From contig JBBRMR010000001.1 in the NCBI GenBank assembly GCA_038230735.1, forward strand, positions 62,001-126,000: a stretch of DNA of 64,000 bases. The letters run 5' to 3'. The DNA comes from Arcicella sp038230735 (GTDB lineage Bacteria; Bacteroidota; Bacteroidia; Cytophagales; Spirosomataceae). Position numbers and translations under genes: made by a program. The notes under the pieces are model-generated. The model ran no database searches, was not told the DNA's origin, and saw only the letters and a list, made by a program, of their open reading frames with translations. Of the stretch, positions 43,903 through 52,717 are shown piece after piece. Every line of letters begins with the position of its first letter. Position 1 is the first letter of the stretch.

Positions 43903-44937
43903 ATTTCCTTCCTCCTCCTCAGTTTTCGCCTCCAAAACGGGCTGTGCATTTTGTAAAGTATTCCAAATTAAATCCTTCAATTCATCCAAACCTTGTTCCA
44001 TAATGGATGAAAAGAAAAGGTGCAGGATGCCTTCGGGGATTTGGCTTTCTATTCTTTGGCGATGCTCGTCTGATTCAATTAAATCCATTTTTGAAATGGC
44101 TAAAATCCTTTCCTTATCTAATAACGCTGGATTATACTGTTTTAGCTCATTCAATAGGATATGATATTCTTCTTCAACGTTTTCTGCCGAAGCGGGAACT
44201 AAGAAAAGTAGGATTGAATTTCGCTCAATATGTCGCAAAAATCTCGTACCAAGCCCTTTTCCTTCGGCTGCTCCTTCAATAATTCCAGGAATATCCGCCA
44301 TCACAAATGAACGAAATCCACGGTAAGAAACTACGCCTAAATTAGGGACAAGGGTCGTAAACGGATAATCAGCAATCTCTGGTTTGGCGGCTGATACCAC
44401 TGATAAAAGCGTTGATTTACCCGCATTCGGGAAACCTACCAAGCCCACGTCTGCCAATACTTTCAATTCCAAAATCACCCATTTATCTTCGCCGTCTTCG
44501 CCTGGTTGGGCATAATGGGGGGACTGATTAGTAGAAGTTTTGAAATTATAATTTCCTAAACCACCACGTCCCCCATTCAACAAAATCACTTGCTCATCCT
44601 GCTTGGTAACTTCAGCAAGAATTTCGCCAGTTTCGGGGTCTTTCACAATCGTTCCCAAGGGTACTTCGATAATGGCATCAAGTCCCTGCGAACCCGAACG
44701 TCTTTGCCCTTCGCCTCCGTTGCCGTCTTTGGCAAAAATATGTTTTTTGTATTTGAGGTGCAGCAAAGTCCAATGGTCGGTAGTTCCCTTCAAAACCACA
44801 TGACCACCTCTGCCACCGTCTCCCCCATCGGGTCCACCTTTGGGAACGTGTTTTTCACGGCGAAAATGGCTCGAACCACTCCCCCCATGTCCAGAACGGA
44901 CGTTAATTTTAACGTAATCTATAAAACTTGAAGTCAT
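43888..44937 (-). CDS. obgE: Obg-family GTPase
   Basis: Essential GTPase of ribosome assembly and stress signalling. The N-terminal Gly-rich OBG fold contains INVRSGHGGSGSSHFRREKH, PKGGPDGGDGGRGG and NGGRGGLGNYNFKTSTN. The G domain has G1 GFPNAGKST (168-176), G3 ADIPG (214-218) and NKxD-type SKMDL. A short C-terminal acidic tail (KTEEEEGN) is present. 349 residues is full length without the extra C-terminal OCT domain of some homologues. It lies downstream of adk in the same direction, a common Bacteroidota arrangement, with a hairpin between. Confidence 0.95.
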   Translation of the reverse strand: MTSSFIDYVKINVRSGHGGSGSSHFRREKHVPKGGPDGGDGGRGGHVVLKGTTDHWTLLHLKYKKHIFAKDGNGGEGQRRSGSQGLDAIIEVPLGTIVKDPETGEILAEVTKQDEQVILLNGGRGGLGNYNFKTSTNQSPHYAQPGEDGEDKWVILELKVLADVGLVGFPNAGKSTLLSVVSAAKPEIADYPFTTLVPNLGVVSYRGFRSFVMADIPGIIEGAAEGKGLGTRFLRHIERNSILLFLVPASAENVEEEYHILLNELKQYNPALLDKERILAISKMDLIESDEHRQRIESQIPEGILHLFFSSIMEQGLDELKDLIWNTLQNAQPVLEAKTEEEEGNNYEL

Positions 44938-44989
44938 TTTTTTATTTTGAGTTAATAGGTTAAAAGTTTGTGAGTATTTTCAAGGGCTT

Positions 44990-45022
44990 AAACCTATAAG
45001 GTTTCAAAAACCTTATAGGTTT
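44990..45022. repeat. Perfect 15-bp hairpin between adk and obgE
   Basis: AAACCTATAAGGTTT at 44990-45004 pairs exactly with AAACCTTATAGGTTT at 45008-45022, with a 3-nt loop. A longer, weaker inverted repeat (GAGTTAAtAGGTTAAAAGTTT type) surrounds it. It could attenuate read-through from adk into obgE. Confidence 0.7.
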
Positions 45023-45080
45023 GAATCACTCATAAACTTATTAAACTTTTAACTCATAAACTCTCAACTCATAAACTCCA

Positions 45081-45650
45081 TTATAGCGAATCTATCGCCG
45101 AGCAAACATTTGTAAAAATATCCTCAATATTACCAATTCCGTTTACCTTCGATACCTTGTTTTGGGTTTCGTAATAAGGTAAAACGTGAATTGTCTTTGA
45201 GAAATATTCGTCAATTCTTTTAATCAATTTATCTGCACCATCATCCGCCCGACCCGATATTTTCTGGCGTTCGGCGATGCGGTGTTTAATCTCATCTTCA
45301 TTTACCTCCAACTGAATTACACTCGTAATTGACTGTTCTTTGGCTTCCAAAAACGAATCCAAAGCCTCCGCCTGAGCCACTGTGCGAGGGAATCCGTCAA
45401 AAATAAAACCTTTTGCCGCTGGATTATTTTGTACTTCCTCTTCCAACATTTCAATCGTAATAGAATCTGGTACTAATATACCATCCGCCATGATTTGCTT
45501 CACTCGTTTGCCGAGGTCAGTATCGTTTGAAATGTGCATACGGAACATATCGCCCGTAGAAATATGTACTAACTTATATTTTTCAATCAATTTTGCAGAT
45601 TGCGTTCCTTTACCTGCCCCAGGAGGTCCAAACAAGACGAGATTTAACAT
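45081..45650 (-). CDS. adk: Adenylate kinase
   Basis: Converts ATP and AMP to two ADP. The 189-residue short form has the P-loop FGPPGAGKGTQS (8-18), the AMP-binding STGDMFRMHI region, FDGFPRTVAQAEAL, and a shortened LID (AERQKISGRADDGADKLIKRI) without Zn-binding Cys, as in other Bacteroidota. It precedes obgE in the same direction. A -7 box lies about 40 nt upstream. Confidence 0.96.
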   Translation of the reverse strand: MLNLVLFGPPGAGKGTQSAKLIEKYKLVHISTGDMFRMHISNDTDLGKRVKQIMADGILVPDSITIEMLEEEVQNNPAAKGFIFDGFPRTVAQAEALDSFLEAKEQSITSVIQLEVNEDEIKHRIAERQKISGRADDGADKLIKRIDEYFSKTIHVLPYYETQNKVSKVNGIGNIEDIFTNVCSAIDSL

Positions 45651-45690
45651 TCGTTTTATGAATTGTTTAAGTGATTATCATTGAGAACCA

Positions 45691-45698
45691 CAAAGTTA
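45691..45698 (-). promoter_or_regulatory. -7 box upstream of adk
   Basis: On the minus strand TAACTTTG (45698-45691) fits TAnnTTTG and leaves a leader of about 35 nt before the adk ATG. A TTTTG lies only 12 nt upstream, too close for the usual -33 element. Confidence 0.4.
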
Positions 45699-45805
45699 CG
45701 ATAAGCATAGCAAAATAAATAGTGAATTGTGCTAAACCAAAATATACAAAATTATTATGCAAGCATACCATTTTGTATTAAATTTACAAAAAACATAAAC
45801 AAAAG

Positions 45806-47047
45806 ATGGAAGAATTATTCGCAACTGACAAAACCCGAGACATATTACCAAGAATTAAAGAATTTTTAGTCAAAGAAATTTATCCCCTTGAAAACGGGGA
45901 ACACCTCACGGGCAGGTTCTCGAAGGTGGCAAAAATCCTTGACCAAAAGCGTGAGTTAGTCAAGAAAATGGGACTTTGGGGCTTGCAACATACCGTAGAA
46001 GAAGGCGGTTTGGGATTGACCCTTTGCGAGTTCGGACAGGTGTCGGAAGTGTTGGCAACTACGCCCTTCGGACATTATACTTTTAATTGTCAAGCTCCCG
46101 ATATTGGCAATATGGAATTGATTGGCAAATATGCCTCTCAGCCCATCAAAGACCGTTTTTTACACCCTTTGATTGAAGGAAAAATTCGTTCGTGCTTCTC
46201 CATGACTGAACCAGATTACGCAGGTTCAAACCCTGTGAATATGGGGACAACGGCAGTGCGGGATGGTGATGAATATGTGATTAACGGTAGAAAATGGTTT
46301 ACGTCTTCGGCGGATGGAGCGGCTTTTGCGGTGGTGATGGCGGTAACAAATCCTGATGCTGCACCGCACAAAAGAGCGAGCCAAATCATTGTACCGACTG
46401 ATACGAAAGGTTTTAAAATTGAAAGAAATATCAGCATCATGGGCGACCACGAAGCTGACCATTGGGCAAGTCATGCGGAAGTAACCTACACGGATGTACG
46501 AGTACCAGTGAGCAACCTCATTGCGGCAGAAGGCATGGGGTTTATGCTGGCTCAGGAGCGTTTGGGACCAGGGCGAATTCACCACTGTATGCGTTGGATT
46601 GGCATTGCGGAACGTTGTTTTGACCTCATGTGTAAGCGTGCCGCCACCCGTGATATGGGCGATGGTACGATGTTGGGCGAAAAACAAGCCGTACAATTCT
46701 GGATTGCCGAAAGCCGAGCCAACATTGATGCCGCCCGTTTGATGGTATTGAGAACAGCGGATAATATCGACAAATTTGGGGCTTCGGCAGTACGGAATCA
46801 GATTTCGGAAATCAAGTTTTTTTGTGCCAATATTATGCTACAAGTCATTGACCACGCCATTCAGGTACACGGAGCTTATGGCATCACGGACGATTTATTA
46901 TTATCATTTTGGTATCGCCACGAAAGAGGTGCAAGAATCTACGACGGAGCCGACGAAGTACACAAATCAGCCTTGGCAAGAGCTATTTTGGCAGGGTATG
47001 GTTTGGAGACTAAGAAGAAAGTGGTGCAGGTGGCGTTTAGTCGGTAG
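45806..47047 (+). CDS. Acyl-CoA dehydrogenase family protein
   Basis: 413 residues. FAD-dependent flavoprotein with the three usual domains: an N-terminal helical domain (WGLQHTVEEGGLGLT), the middle beta domain (SCFSMTEPDYAGSNP, GRKWFTSSADGAAFAVVMAV) and the C-terminal helical domain (AQERLGPGRIHHCMRW, HGAYGITDDLLLSFWYRHERGARIYDGADEVHK). The ACAD catalytic Glu position is not certain by eye. Likely in fatty-acid or branched-chain acyl oxidation. It stands alone and is followed by a strong terminator. Confidence 0.92.
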   Translation: MEELFATDKTRDILPRIKEFLVKEIYPLENGEHLTGRFSKVAKILDQKRELVKKMGLWGLQHTVEEGGLGLTLCEFGQVSEVLATTPFGHYTFNCQAPDIGNMELIGKYASQPIKDRFLHPLIEGKIRSCFSMTEPDYAGSNPVNMGTTAVRDGDEYVINGRKWFTSSADGAAFAVVMAVTNPDAAPHKRASQIIVPTDTKGFKIERNISIMGDHEADHWASHAEVTYTDVRVPVSNLIAAEGMGFMLAQERLGPGRIHHCMRWIGIAERCFDLMCKRAATRDMGDGTMLGEKQAVQFWIAESRANIDAARLMVLRTADNIDKFGASAVRNQISEIKFFCANIMLQVIDHAIQVHGAYGITDDLLLSFWYRHERGARIYDGADEVHKSALARAILAGYGLETKKKVVQVAFSR

Positions 47048-47110
47048 AATTGGGGGTTGATTAAAAAGCTATCTTGGGCAAAATACAGGATATTAACACC
47101 ATTAGGATGG

Positions 47111-47169
47111 TTTCATTAAAATAAAAGCAAGCATTTAAGAGATAAAACCTTGCTTTTATTTTGATGAAA
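47111..47169. terminator. Long hairpin terminator after the acyl-CoA dehydrogenase
   Basis: 21-nt arms at 47111-47131 and 47149-47169 with one mismatch (AAAATAAAAGCAAG / CTTGCTTTTATTTT). The rest of 47170-47303 shows no gene. Confidence 0.8.
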
Positions 47170-47303
47170 CTGACTTAATTATCCTCAATTCGATTTTTAA
47201 TATTTATGTCTTGTGTTGAAGTATAACTTACTTCTTTATTATTACTGTAATTTGTATTATCTTTTTTATGTATGATATTTAATTCTTTAATTAACAAATA
47301 AAA

Positions 47304-47333
47304 CAAAAAGCCAAACAAATGCTTGGCTTTTTG
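47304..47333 (-). terminator. Terminator downstream of the GH65 remnant
   Basis: CAAAAAGCCAA (47304-47314) pairs with TTGGCTTTTTG (47323-47333). On the minus strand it gives a U-run after the remnant's stop. Confidence 0.8.
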
Positions 47334-47361
47334 AAAAAATTAGTTTGAACGTTTTAAATAT

Positions 47362-47753
47362 CTATTTACCATTCGTGATAACCACCGTCTTCTTCTCAAC
47401 CCCAACCCCCGTAATCGTCAAAGATTTCCAAGTCTTTGGCAATTTAATATCTTTGATTTGGGTAATGCCTTCTTCGCCGATGTCCAGACCTCCGAAACCG
47501 TTTAGGATGGTTTGTAAAAATCCGCCTGCACCCGTGGCAAAATAGGGGTTTGTGCCGCCTGCCGTTTCTGCCAATACGCCAAATGGTGGTACTTCGTTGG
47601 GTTTATAGCTCTTGGTGAAAAGTTCATCGGCGGCTTCTTTGAGTGCTTGTTTTCTGTATATTGATACAGCCACTCCTGCACAAGCCCTTCAATTTGCTCT
47701 GCACCGATACTTTCAACCAATGAATCTTCCAGTTTTAACGTTATCTGTGTCAT
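47362..47753 (-). pseudogene. Chimeric remnant: unknown N-terminus joined out of frame to a GH65 C-terminus
   Basis: From the ATG at 47753 one frame reads MTQITLKLEDSLVESIGAEQ and continues plausibly for about 38 residues, resembling the start of a small antitoxin-type protein, then degenerates into low-sense sequence. A second frame, open from about 47673 to 47362, reads SYKPNEVPPFGVLAETAGGT, NPYFATGAGGFLQ and LPKTWKSLTITGVG, which I recognise as the C-terminal end of a GH65-like glycoside phosphorylase/hydrolase; a whole gene would be some 650 residues or more. The junction is about 47640-47680. This looks like deletion debris, not a functional gene. Confidence 0.65.
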
Positions 47754-47765
47754 AATCTTTTTTTA

Positions 47766-47773
47766 CAAATTTA
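47766..47773 (-). promoter_or_regulatory. -7 box upstream of the chimeric remnant
   Basis: On the minus strand TAAATTTG (47773-47766) matches TAnnTTTG 13 nt before the ATG at 47753, suggesting that the promoter and 5' end of the original small gene survive. Confidence 0.35.
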
Positions 47774-47942
47774 TCTTTTTTTCGGAGATAACGCTTTATT
47801 TGTATTATAAACTATGACAAATGAAACGTTATAATAAACACCCCTCACCCCAACCTCACAAAAAAACAATCCATTGTCAATTCATTTTGCACCATCGAAG
47901 AACTACAATTATTTTTGGTAAGTCCGAAAGTGGTAATCATGG

Positions 47943-48044
47943 ATACCCAGCTAAAATCAGTCTTTTTTAACAGTTATAGCTGATTATAAATCAATACCCA
48001 GCTAAAATCGACATTTTTTACCAATTTTAGCTGGGTATGTAAAT
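47943..48044. repeat. Tandem 51-bp hairpin repeat
   Basis: Two 51-bp units (47943-47993, 47994-48044) both start ATACCCAGCTAAAATC. In the second unit a perfect inverted copy of ATACCCAGCTAAAAT lies at 48024-48038, forming a 15-bp stem. The first unit has a decayed version (GTTATAGCTGATTAT). It sits between the GH65 remnant and the stop of the 48063-48704 gene and may partly serve as that gene's terminator. Confidence 0.8.
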
Positions 48045-48062
48045 TTTGTAAAATCATTTTCC

Positions 48063-48704
48063 TCATTCAATACGCTTCCACTTTCCGCCCGTAGCCTTTT
48101 CTAAGCTATCCATCATTCTATCCATCTTTTTATTTAATTCTTTCTGCATCTTTTTCATATCACTATTGTCAAAGCCTTTTGGAGAAGCGGTTAATTTTTG
48201 ATAAATGGGATATTCTTGATTTGCCTTGTCGAAGAATTTTTGGGCATTCTTTTTGTCGCCTTTGCTCAATAATTCATTGCCTTCCGTTTCTAATTTCTTA
48301 GCAGACAAAACCTTTTTAACTTTCTGGTTTTTATGATTAGAATTATCTTCCGAAATCTCGGTAGCAGCTTCTACGGTTGCTCTTCTGATGGATGCCCGCA
48401 CGGTGTCTGAATGCGTGGTTTCCTTCAAACCGTCTTCGATAGCAATGAAAAAAGTAGGGTCGAGAGCTTTCATAACTTGAATAGTGGCAATCTGCACATC
48501 CGATTTTTTATCTACGTAATTATCAAGAAATAATTTGGTAATTTCCAATCTCCGGCGTTCTTTTTCTAAAGTAGCATTTTCGAGTTGAGTCGTGTGATTT
48601 TGGAGGTAGCCCACCATCAATTGTACCAAAGGAATGCCTACGGAGGCAATTAGAGCGGCAAGTCCAATTTTGTTTGTTTCGGGTTTTTTAGCTTCTTCTG
48701 CCAT
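48063..48704 (-). CDS. Hypothetical coiled-coil protein with one membrane segment
   Basis: 213 residues. A Lys/Glu-rich start is followed by one hydrophobic segment (IGLAALIASVGIPLVQLMVGYL, about 12-33), then charged helices (TQLENATLEKERRRLEITKLFL), a TPR-like stretch (GNELLSKGDKKNAQKFFDKANQEYP) and a C-terminal Met/Lys-rich coiled coil (MKKMQKELNKKMDRMMDSLE). No family recognised. Isolated between two palindromic elements. Confidence 0.65.
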   Translation of the reverse strand: MAEEAKKPETNKIGLAALIASVGIPLVQLMVGYLQNHTTQLENATLEKERRRLEITKLFLDNYVDKKSDVQIATIQVMKALDPTFFIAIEDGLKETTHSDTVRASIRRATVEAATEISEDNSNHKNQKVKKVLSAKKLETEGNELLSKGDKKNAQKFFDKANQEYPIYQKLTASPKGFDNSDMKKMQKELNKKMDRMMDSLEKATGGKWKRIE

Positions 48705-48912
48705 TTGTGGTTAGTGATTAGGGTTTATTGAAAATATATGCTCTAAAATAATCAAAGATTTTTTAAATGCTTAATTATTGATTGTATTTTAGGCAAAATA
48801 GTGATTATTCGCTATTTAACGGAGCTTTTTCCTATAATAAATCTCTCAAAATCAATGGTTTGCAACATTATTCTATAAAGAAATCGGTTTATTAAATTGT
48901 AACAAAAGCGAA

Positions 48913-48966
48913 TGTCAAATTATCCATAGCGAGGGAATTAATTCCCTCGCTATGGATAATTTGACA
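48913..48966. repeat. Perfect 54-nt palindrome
   Basis: 27-nt arms (48913-48939, 48940-48966) are exact inverted copies with no spacer, beginning TGTCAAATTATCCATAGCG. It follows the stop of the Gfo/Idh oxidoreductase on the minus strand. There is no T-run immediately beside it. It could be a terminator, a cruciform-forming site or a dispersed repeat. Nothing else is visible in 48705-48912. Confidence 0.9.
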
Positions 48967-49002
48967 AGTCTAACATAATTCCCCAATCCCCTAAACCTTA
49001 CC

Positions 49003-50118
49003 TCAAACCAAAATCCGCTTCCCCGTCCTTGCTGCCTTATAAATCGCTTCCACTACTTTCATATCTTTCATGCCTTCTTCGCCCATGATGTGGCTGGGGA
49101 GTTTTTTATTGTCCAAAAGCACTTTGCTGATACCGTCCAATTGGGCGGCTTGTTGGTTGATGTCGGGGAAATTGAGTTCGCCTTTGGTGGTTTTTCCTCT
49201 GAATGGTCCATAACTCACGGCTGGGCTAAGGTCAAAAGTGCCTTCATCGGCGGCGGCATAAAATCTGTCCACGCTACAACTGTATGAACTGGTGGAAGTG
49301 GTGATTGCTCCACTCGGAAAAGTCATTTGCCAAGTGATTGATTCTTCAACTTCTGAGTATTTATCAGGGTCAGAAATCGTCCCAAATTGTGCCGTTACTG
49401 AAACGGGTTCTTCACCTAAAACATATCTACACGCCTGAATACAATATACGCCCAAGTTCATCAAAGGTCCGCCGCCCGACATTGCTTTTACCAATCTCCA
49501 TTCTTTGGGAATAGTCTTTTCGGTTTTATATCCTAATGAAACCTCAATTAGCCTGACTTGTCCGAATACTTTCTCTTGCCCAAGTCGTTTGAGTTCCAAA
49601 TGGTAAGGTTCATAATGCAGACGATAACCCATAGCTAATTGTACGCCCATTTCATGACAAACTTTTATCATTTCCTCACAATCTTTCACAGAATTTGCCA
49701 TCGGTTTTTCTACAATAATGTGCTTCCCCGCTCTTGAAGCCCTGATTACGAACTCTTTATGCATTGAATTTGGCAAAACCACATAAACCAAATCAATGGA
49801 TTTATTATTGATAATTTTGTCAAAATTCTGATAATTATAAACGTTTCCAGCGGGAATATTATATCGTTTTGACCAGTCTTCTGCCTTGCTTGGCGTACCC
49901 GTAACGATACCCGCCAGATGACAATATTGCGTATCTTTGAAACTTTCTGCCAAATATCCAGCGTATCGTCCCAAACCACAAAGGGCAATGTTTAGTTTTT
50001 TACTTTCGTATTTTTTTGAAGGAAAATTAGTAAAAGAAGATTGCGAAGCCATCAAGGAAACTGCCCCTGCACTGATGCCTATTTTATGCAAAAACGAACG
50101 TCGGGAGAAATTTTTCAT
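49003..50118 (-). CDS. Tat-exported Gfo/Idh/MocA-family oxidoreductase
   Basis: 371 residues. A Tat signal (MKNFSRRSFLHKIGISAGAV) precedes a Rossmann NAD(P)-binding domain (LNIALCGLGRYAGYLAESF) and the family EKP motif (IIVEKPMANSVKDCEEMI). The C-terminal substrate domain contains GGGPLMNLGVYCIQACRYV and ATSTSSYSCSVDRF. Likely oxidises or epimerises a sugar derivative in the periplasm with a tightly bound cofactor, as in glucose-fructose-oxidoreductase-type members; substrate unknown. Monocistronic. Confidence 0.9.
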   Translation of the reverse strand: MKNFSRRSFLHKIGISAGAVSLMASQSSFTNFPSKKYESKKLNIALCGLGRYAGYLAESFKDTQYCHLAGIVTGTPSKAEDWSKRYNIPAGNVYNYQNFDKIINNKSIDLVYVVLPNSMHKEFVIRASRAGKHIIVEKPMANSVKDCEEMIKVCHEMGVQLAMGYRLHYEPYHLELKRLGQEKVFGQVRLIEVSLGYKTEKTIPKEWRLVKAMSGGGPLMNLGVYCIQACRYVLGEEPVSVTAQFGTISDPDKYSEVEESITWQMTFPSGAITTSTSSYSCSVDRFYAAADEGTFDLSPAVSYGPFRGKTTKGELNFPDINQQAAQLDGISKVLLDNKKLPSHIMGEEGMKDMKVVEAIYKAARTGKRILV

Positions 50119-50245
50119 GAGATTGGGTTTTATGTTTTATTAGTCTCATACCTTAAATAAATATTACAATTATAGGGTAAAATAGTCATTAAGTTCCTTA
50201 TTATTTTTACAATGTCAATACCCTAAAAACATCCTATTAAAAATT

Positions 50246-50277
50246 GTTGAGTTTTTAGAGATAAAACGTTATTTTTG
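50246..50277 (+). promoter_or_regulatory. Predicted promoter of the M20 peptidase gene
   Basis: TATTTTTG at 50270-50277, with GTTG at 50246-50249, 20 nt upstream, fits the Bacteroidota promoter pattern and leaves a ~35-nt leader before the ATG at 50319. Confidence 0.45.
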
Positions 50278-50318
50278 AATGAAAACTGGATTCTTTTCTT
50301 AAATCAACCAAAATCACA

Positions 50319-51740
50319 ATGAAACTAAAATTATTCTGTTTGTTACTTTTAGCTCAAATTACATTTGCTCAAAATGACATTCCTACTTTTTTAGACCAAA
50401 AATTTACGCATTATAGCGAGCTTTCTGATAAAGTTTGGAAATTTGCCGAACCTGGTTATTTAGAATCAAAAACCTCAGAAGTATTGATTTCTGAACTGAG
50501 CGAAGCGGGTTTTACCATTAAAAAAGGCGTGGGCGAAATGCAAACTGCCTTCATTGCCAGTTATGGAAGTGGCTATCCCGTTATTGCTATTTTGGCGGAA
50601 ATGGATGCTTTACCTGGGCTTTCGCAAGAGGCTGTTCCGTTTCGTAAAGCCCTAATTCCCAATGCTTACGGACACGCTTGTGGACATAACTTGTTCGGCG
50701 TTGGTTCGGTGGCATCGGCGGTTGCAATCAAAAATTGGTTGGCAAGTTCTAAGCTCAAAGGTACGATTCGCCTCATTGGAACACCCGCAGAAGAAGGTGC
50801 TGGCGGAGGGAAAACGTATTTGGTAAAAGAAGGTATTTTTAAGGATGTTGATGCGGTGCTACACTGGCATCCTGGCGATAATAATAATGCCAGTCCGAAT
50901 TCATCGTTGGCTTATCGAGTTGCCAATTTTTCGTTTGAAGGTTTGGCGGCTCATGCCTCAGCAAGTCCCGAAAAAGGTCGTTCGGCTTTGGATGCGGTGG
51001 AAGCCATGAATTATATGGTAAATATGATGCGGGAACATATTTCGCCCGAAACTCGGATTCATTATGTGATAAAAAATGGGGGTCTGACTTCAAATATTGT
51101 CCCCGATTACGCCATAGTCGAATACACCGTGCGGCATCCCTCCGCCAAAGGTTTGGAAGAAACTTGGCAACGTCTCCTCAAAGCTGCCGAAGCAGGGGCA
51201 TTAGGCACTGAAACGAAGATGAAATATGAGATTTTGGCAGGGCTTTATAACCTATTACCCAATGAAATTTTAGCCTTAGAAATGCAAAAAAGCCTTGAAA
51301 AAGTGGGTGGCATAAAATATACCAATGAAGAGAATGACTTTGCGGATAAATTGCAAAAAACTGTTTTCTCGCAAAGTAACCCTCTTATTTCTACTGCCAG
51401 TGAAGTAAAAGGGTACAAATCTGGCTTATCTTTTCCTGCCTCTACCGATGTTGGAGATGTAAGTTGGGTTGTGCCAACGGCTGGTTTATCAACCGCTACT
51501 TGGGTGCCTGGCGTACCCGCCCACAGTTGGCAAGCGGTTGCGTGTAATGGCATGAGTATTGGACACAAAGGCATGATGAATGCCGCTAAAACGATAGCTC
51601 TGACCGCTCAAAATCTTTATCAAAATACTAACATTATCGAAAAAGCGAAGACTGAATTATACGAACGCCGTGGGGCAAAAGAATTCGTTTATAAATCATT
51701 AGCGGGGGACAGAAAACCTCCTTTGGATTACAGAAAATAG
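50319..51740 (+). CDS. M20D-family amidohydrolase/peptidase (AbgB-like), exported
   Basis: 473 residues with a signal peptide ending TFAQ (18). Metallopeptidase motifs: ILAEMDALPG (Asp96), GHACGHNLFG (118-127, Cys/His ligands) and GTPAEEGAGGG (Glu158/Glu159, base and ligand), then a dimerisation domain starting near VANFSFEGLAAHASASPEKG. M20D enzymes cleave N-acyl amino acids or aminobenzoyl-glutamate. The signal peptide places it in the periplasm, which is less usual for AbgB. Followed at 39 nt by an unknown acidic protein gene. Confidence 0.9.
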   Translation: MKLKLFCLLLLAQITFAQNDIPTFLDQKFTHYSELSDKVWKFAEPGYLESKTSEVLISELSEAGFTIKKGVGEMQTAFIASYGSGYPVIAILAEMDALPGLSQEAVPFRKALIPNAYGHACGHNLFGVGSVASAVAIKNWLASSKLKGTIRLIGTPAEEGAGGGKTYLVKEGIFKDVDAVLHWHPGDNNNASPNSSLAYRVANFSFEGLAAHASASPEKGRSALDAVEAMNYMVNMMREHISPETRIHYVIKNGGLTSNIVPDYAIVEYTVRHPSAKGLEETWQRLLKAAEAGALGTETKMKYEILAGLYNLLPNEILALEMQKSLEKVGGIKYTNEENDFADKLQKTVFSQSNPLISTASEVKGYKSGLSFPASTDVGDVSWVVPTAGLSTATWVPGVPAHSWQAVACNGMSIGHKGMMNAAKTIALTAQNLYQNTNIIEKAKTELYERRGAKEFVYKSLAGDRKPPLDYRK

Positions 51741-51779
51741 GATTATCACTTAAAATTTTTAGCGTAAAAACATATCGCC

Positions 51780-52637
51780 ATGAACGAAGACGACGAAGAA
51801 GAGGACGATTATTTGTCTGAAGAAGATAAAGACAAATTGAGCATTGAAAACGAAATTATGAAAATCAAACTCCAAATGCAGTTTGGGGACGATTTTATCA
51901 TGCGTTCAAACGGGACTTTGCCCCCAGAAATTGAAAATCAGTTTCTGAAACAAGTTATGGCATTTGAGGCAAATCATGGCTCAGGCGAAGAAGTAACCGT
52001 TTTTGAGAGAATCGGAAAGCCTGATTTCAAGAAAGTAGAAGACATGAAATCTGCCGAAATTAGTGTGGAATTGGATAGACTCAACGAAATCATGGAAACA
52101 AACGGCATCATGCTGAATGTCTGCGATGGACCGTATGACGATGCCGTGATTTATCAATTTATTACCGAAGAATTATTCCTTGAAAATGTAGAGAAAGAGT
52201 TTGTAGAAAACACGATATGCAATTTTATTTACGAAGAATTTCACCTCAACGACAAAGCCGAAATTACGAAAAATACGCACGGATTCATGAAACAATGGTT
52301 CGCCAGTGAATTTACTGAAAATAGTTACGAATTGGCAGATATGTTGGTAACGGCAGAGGGAAAACAGTTGCCTTTGAAGGAATTATTCAAGAAGATGTCC
52401 TTGTTTTTTGAGGCATTTGATGCCTTCAAAAATGATGGGTACAACATTGATGAAGTAAGTTTTGAAGTAGATGAAGAGGGCAACGGAATGGGGTTTGCTG
52501 AAGGAACGGTAAAATACGATGCCATGTTGGACAACGGCGAAGCCATCCATTTTGAAGGCGGTTACAAACTATATATGCAGCGTGGCAACGACTGGTGGGA
52601 TATTTTCTACTTTGTGATGCCTGGTTTTAATTGGTGA
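51780..52637 (+). CDS. Hypothetical acidic protein (285 aa)
   Basis: The N-terminal ~15 residues are almost all Asp/Glu (NEDDEEEDD). The middle contains helical AEISVELDRLNEIMETNGIM. The C-terminal ~110 residues, ending KLYMQRGNDWWDIFYFVMPGF, recall an NTF2/SnoaL-like fold. No signal peptide, so cytoplasmic. It may share the transcript of the M20 gene upstream. Family not recognised. Confidence 0.7.
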   Translation: MNEDDEEEDDYLSEEDKDKLSIENEIMKIKLQMQFGDDFIMRSNGTLPPEIENQFLKQVMAFEANHGSGEEVTVFERIGKPDFKKVEDMKSAEISVELDRLNEIMETNGIMLNVCDGPYDDAVIYQFITEELFLENVEKEFVENTICNFIYEEFHLNDKAEITKNTHGFMKQWFASEFTENSYELADMLVTAEGKQLPLKELFKKMSLFFEAFDAFKNDGYNIDEVSFEVDEEGNGMGFAEGTVKYDAMLDNGEAIHFEGGYKLYMQRGNDWWDIFYFVMPGFNW

Positions 52638-52640
52638 TTT

Positions 52641-52703
52641 GGTTATTGGGAACTGGTTATTAGAGGGTGTACATAACTTCCTAATAACCAATTTCCCAAT
52701 AAC
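52641..52703. terminator. Hairpin between convergent genes
   Basis: GGTTATTGGGAACTGG-type sequence at 52641-52663 pairs with CTAATAACCA at 52681-52703 apart from a bulge. Related AACTAATTCCC/AACCAATCCC copies continue up to the murD stop. It is placed to end both the acidic-protein gene and murD. Confidence 0.55.
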
Positions 52704-52717
52704 TAATTCCCCAGTAA

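Noticed and set aside
47502..47753. 83-aa minus-strand frame as an intact antitoxin gene
   Set aside because: After about 38 residues the sequence stops resembling protein, while another frame there encodes a clear GH65 end; it was annotated as part of the chimeric remnant.
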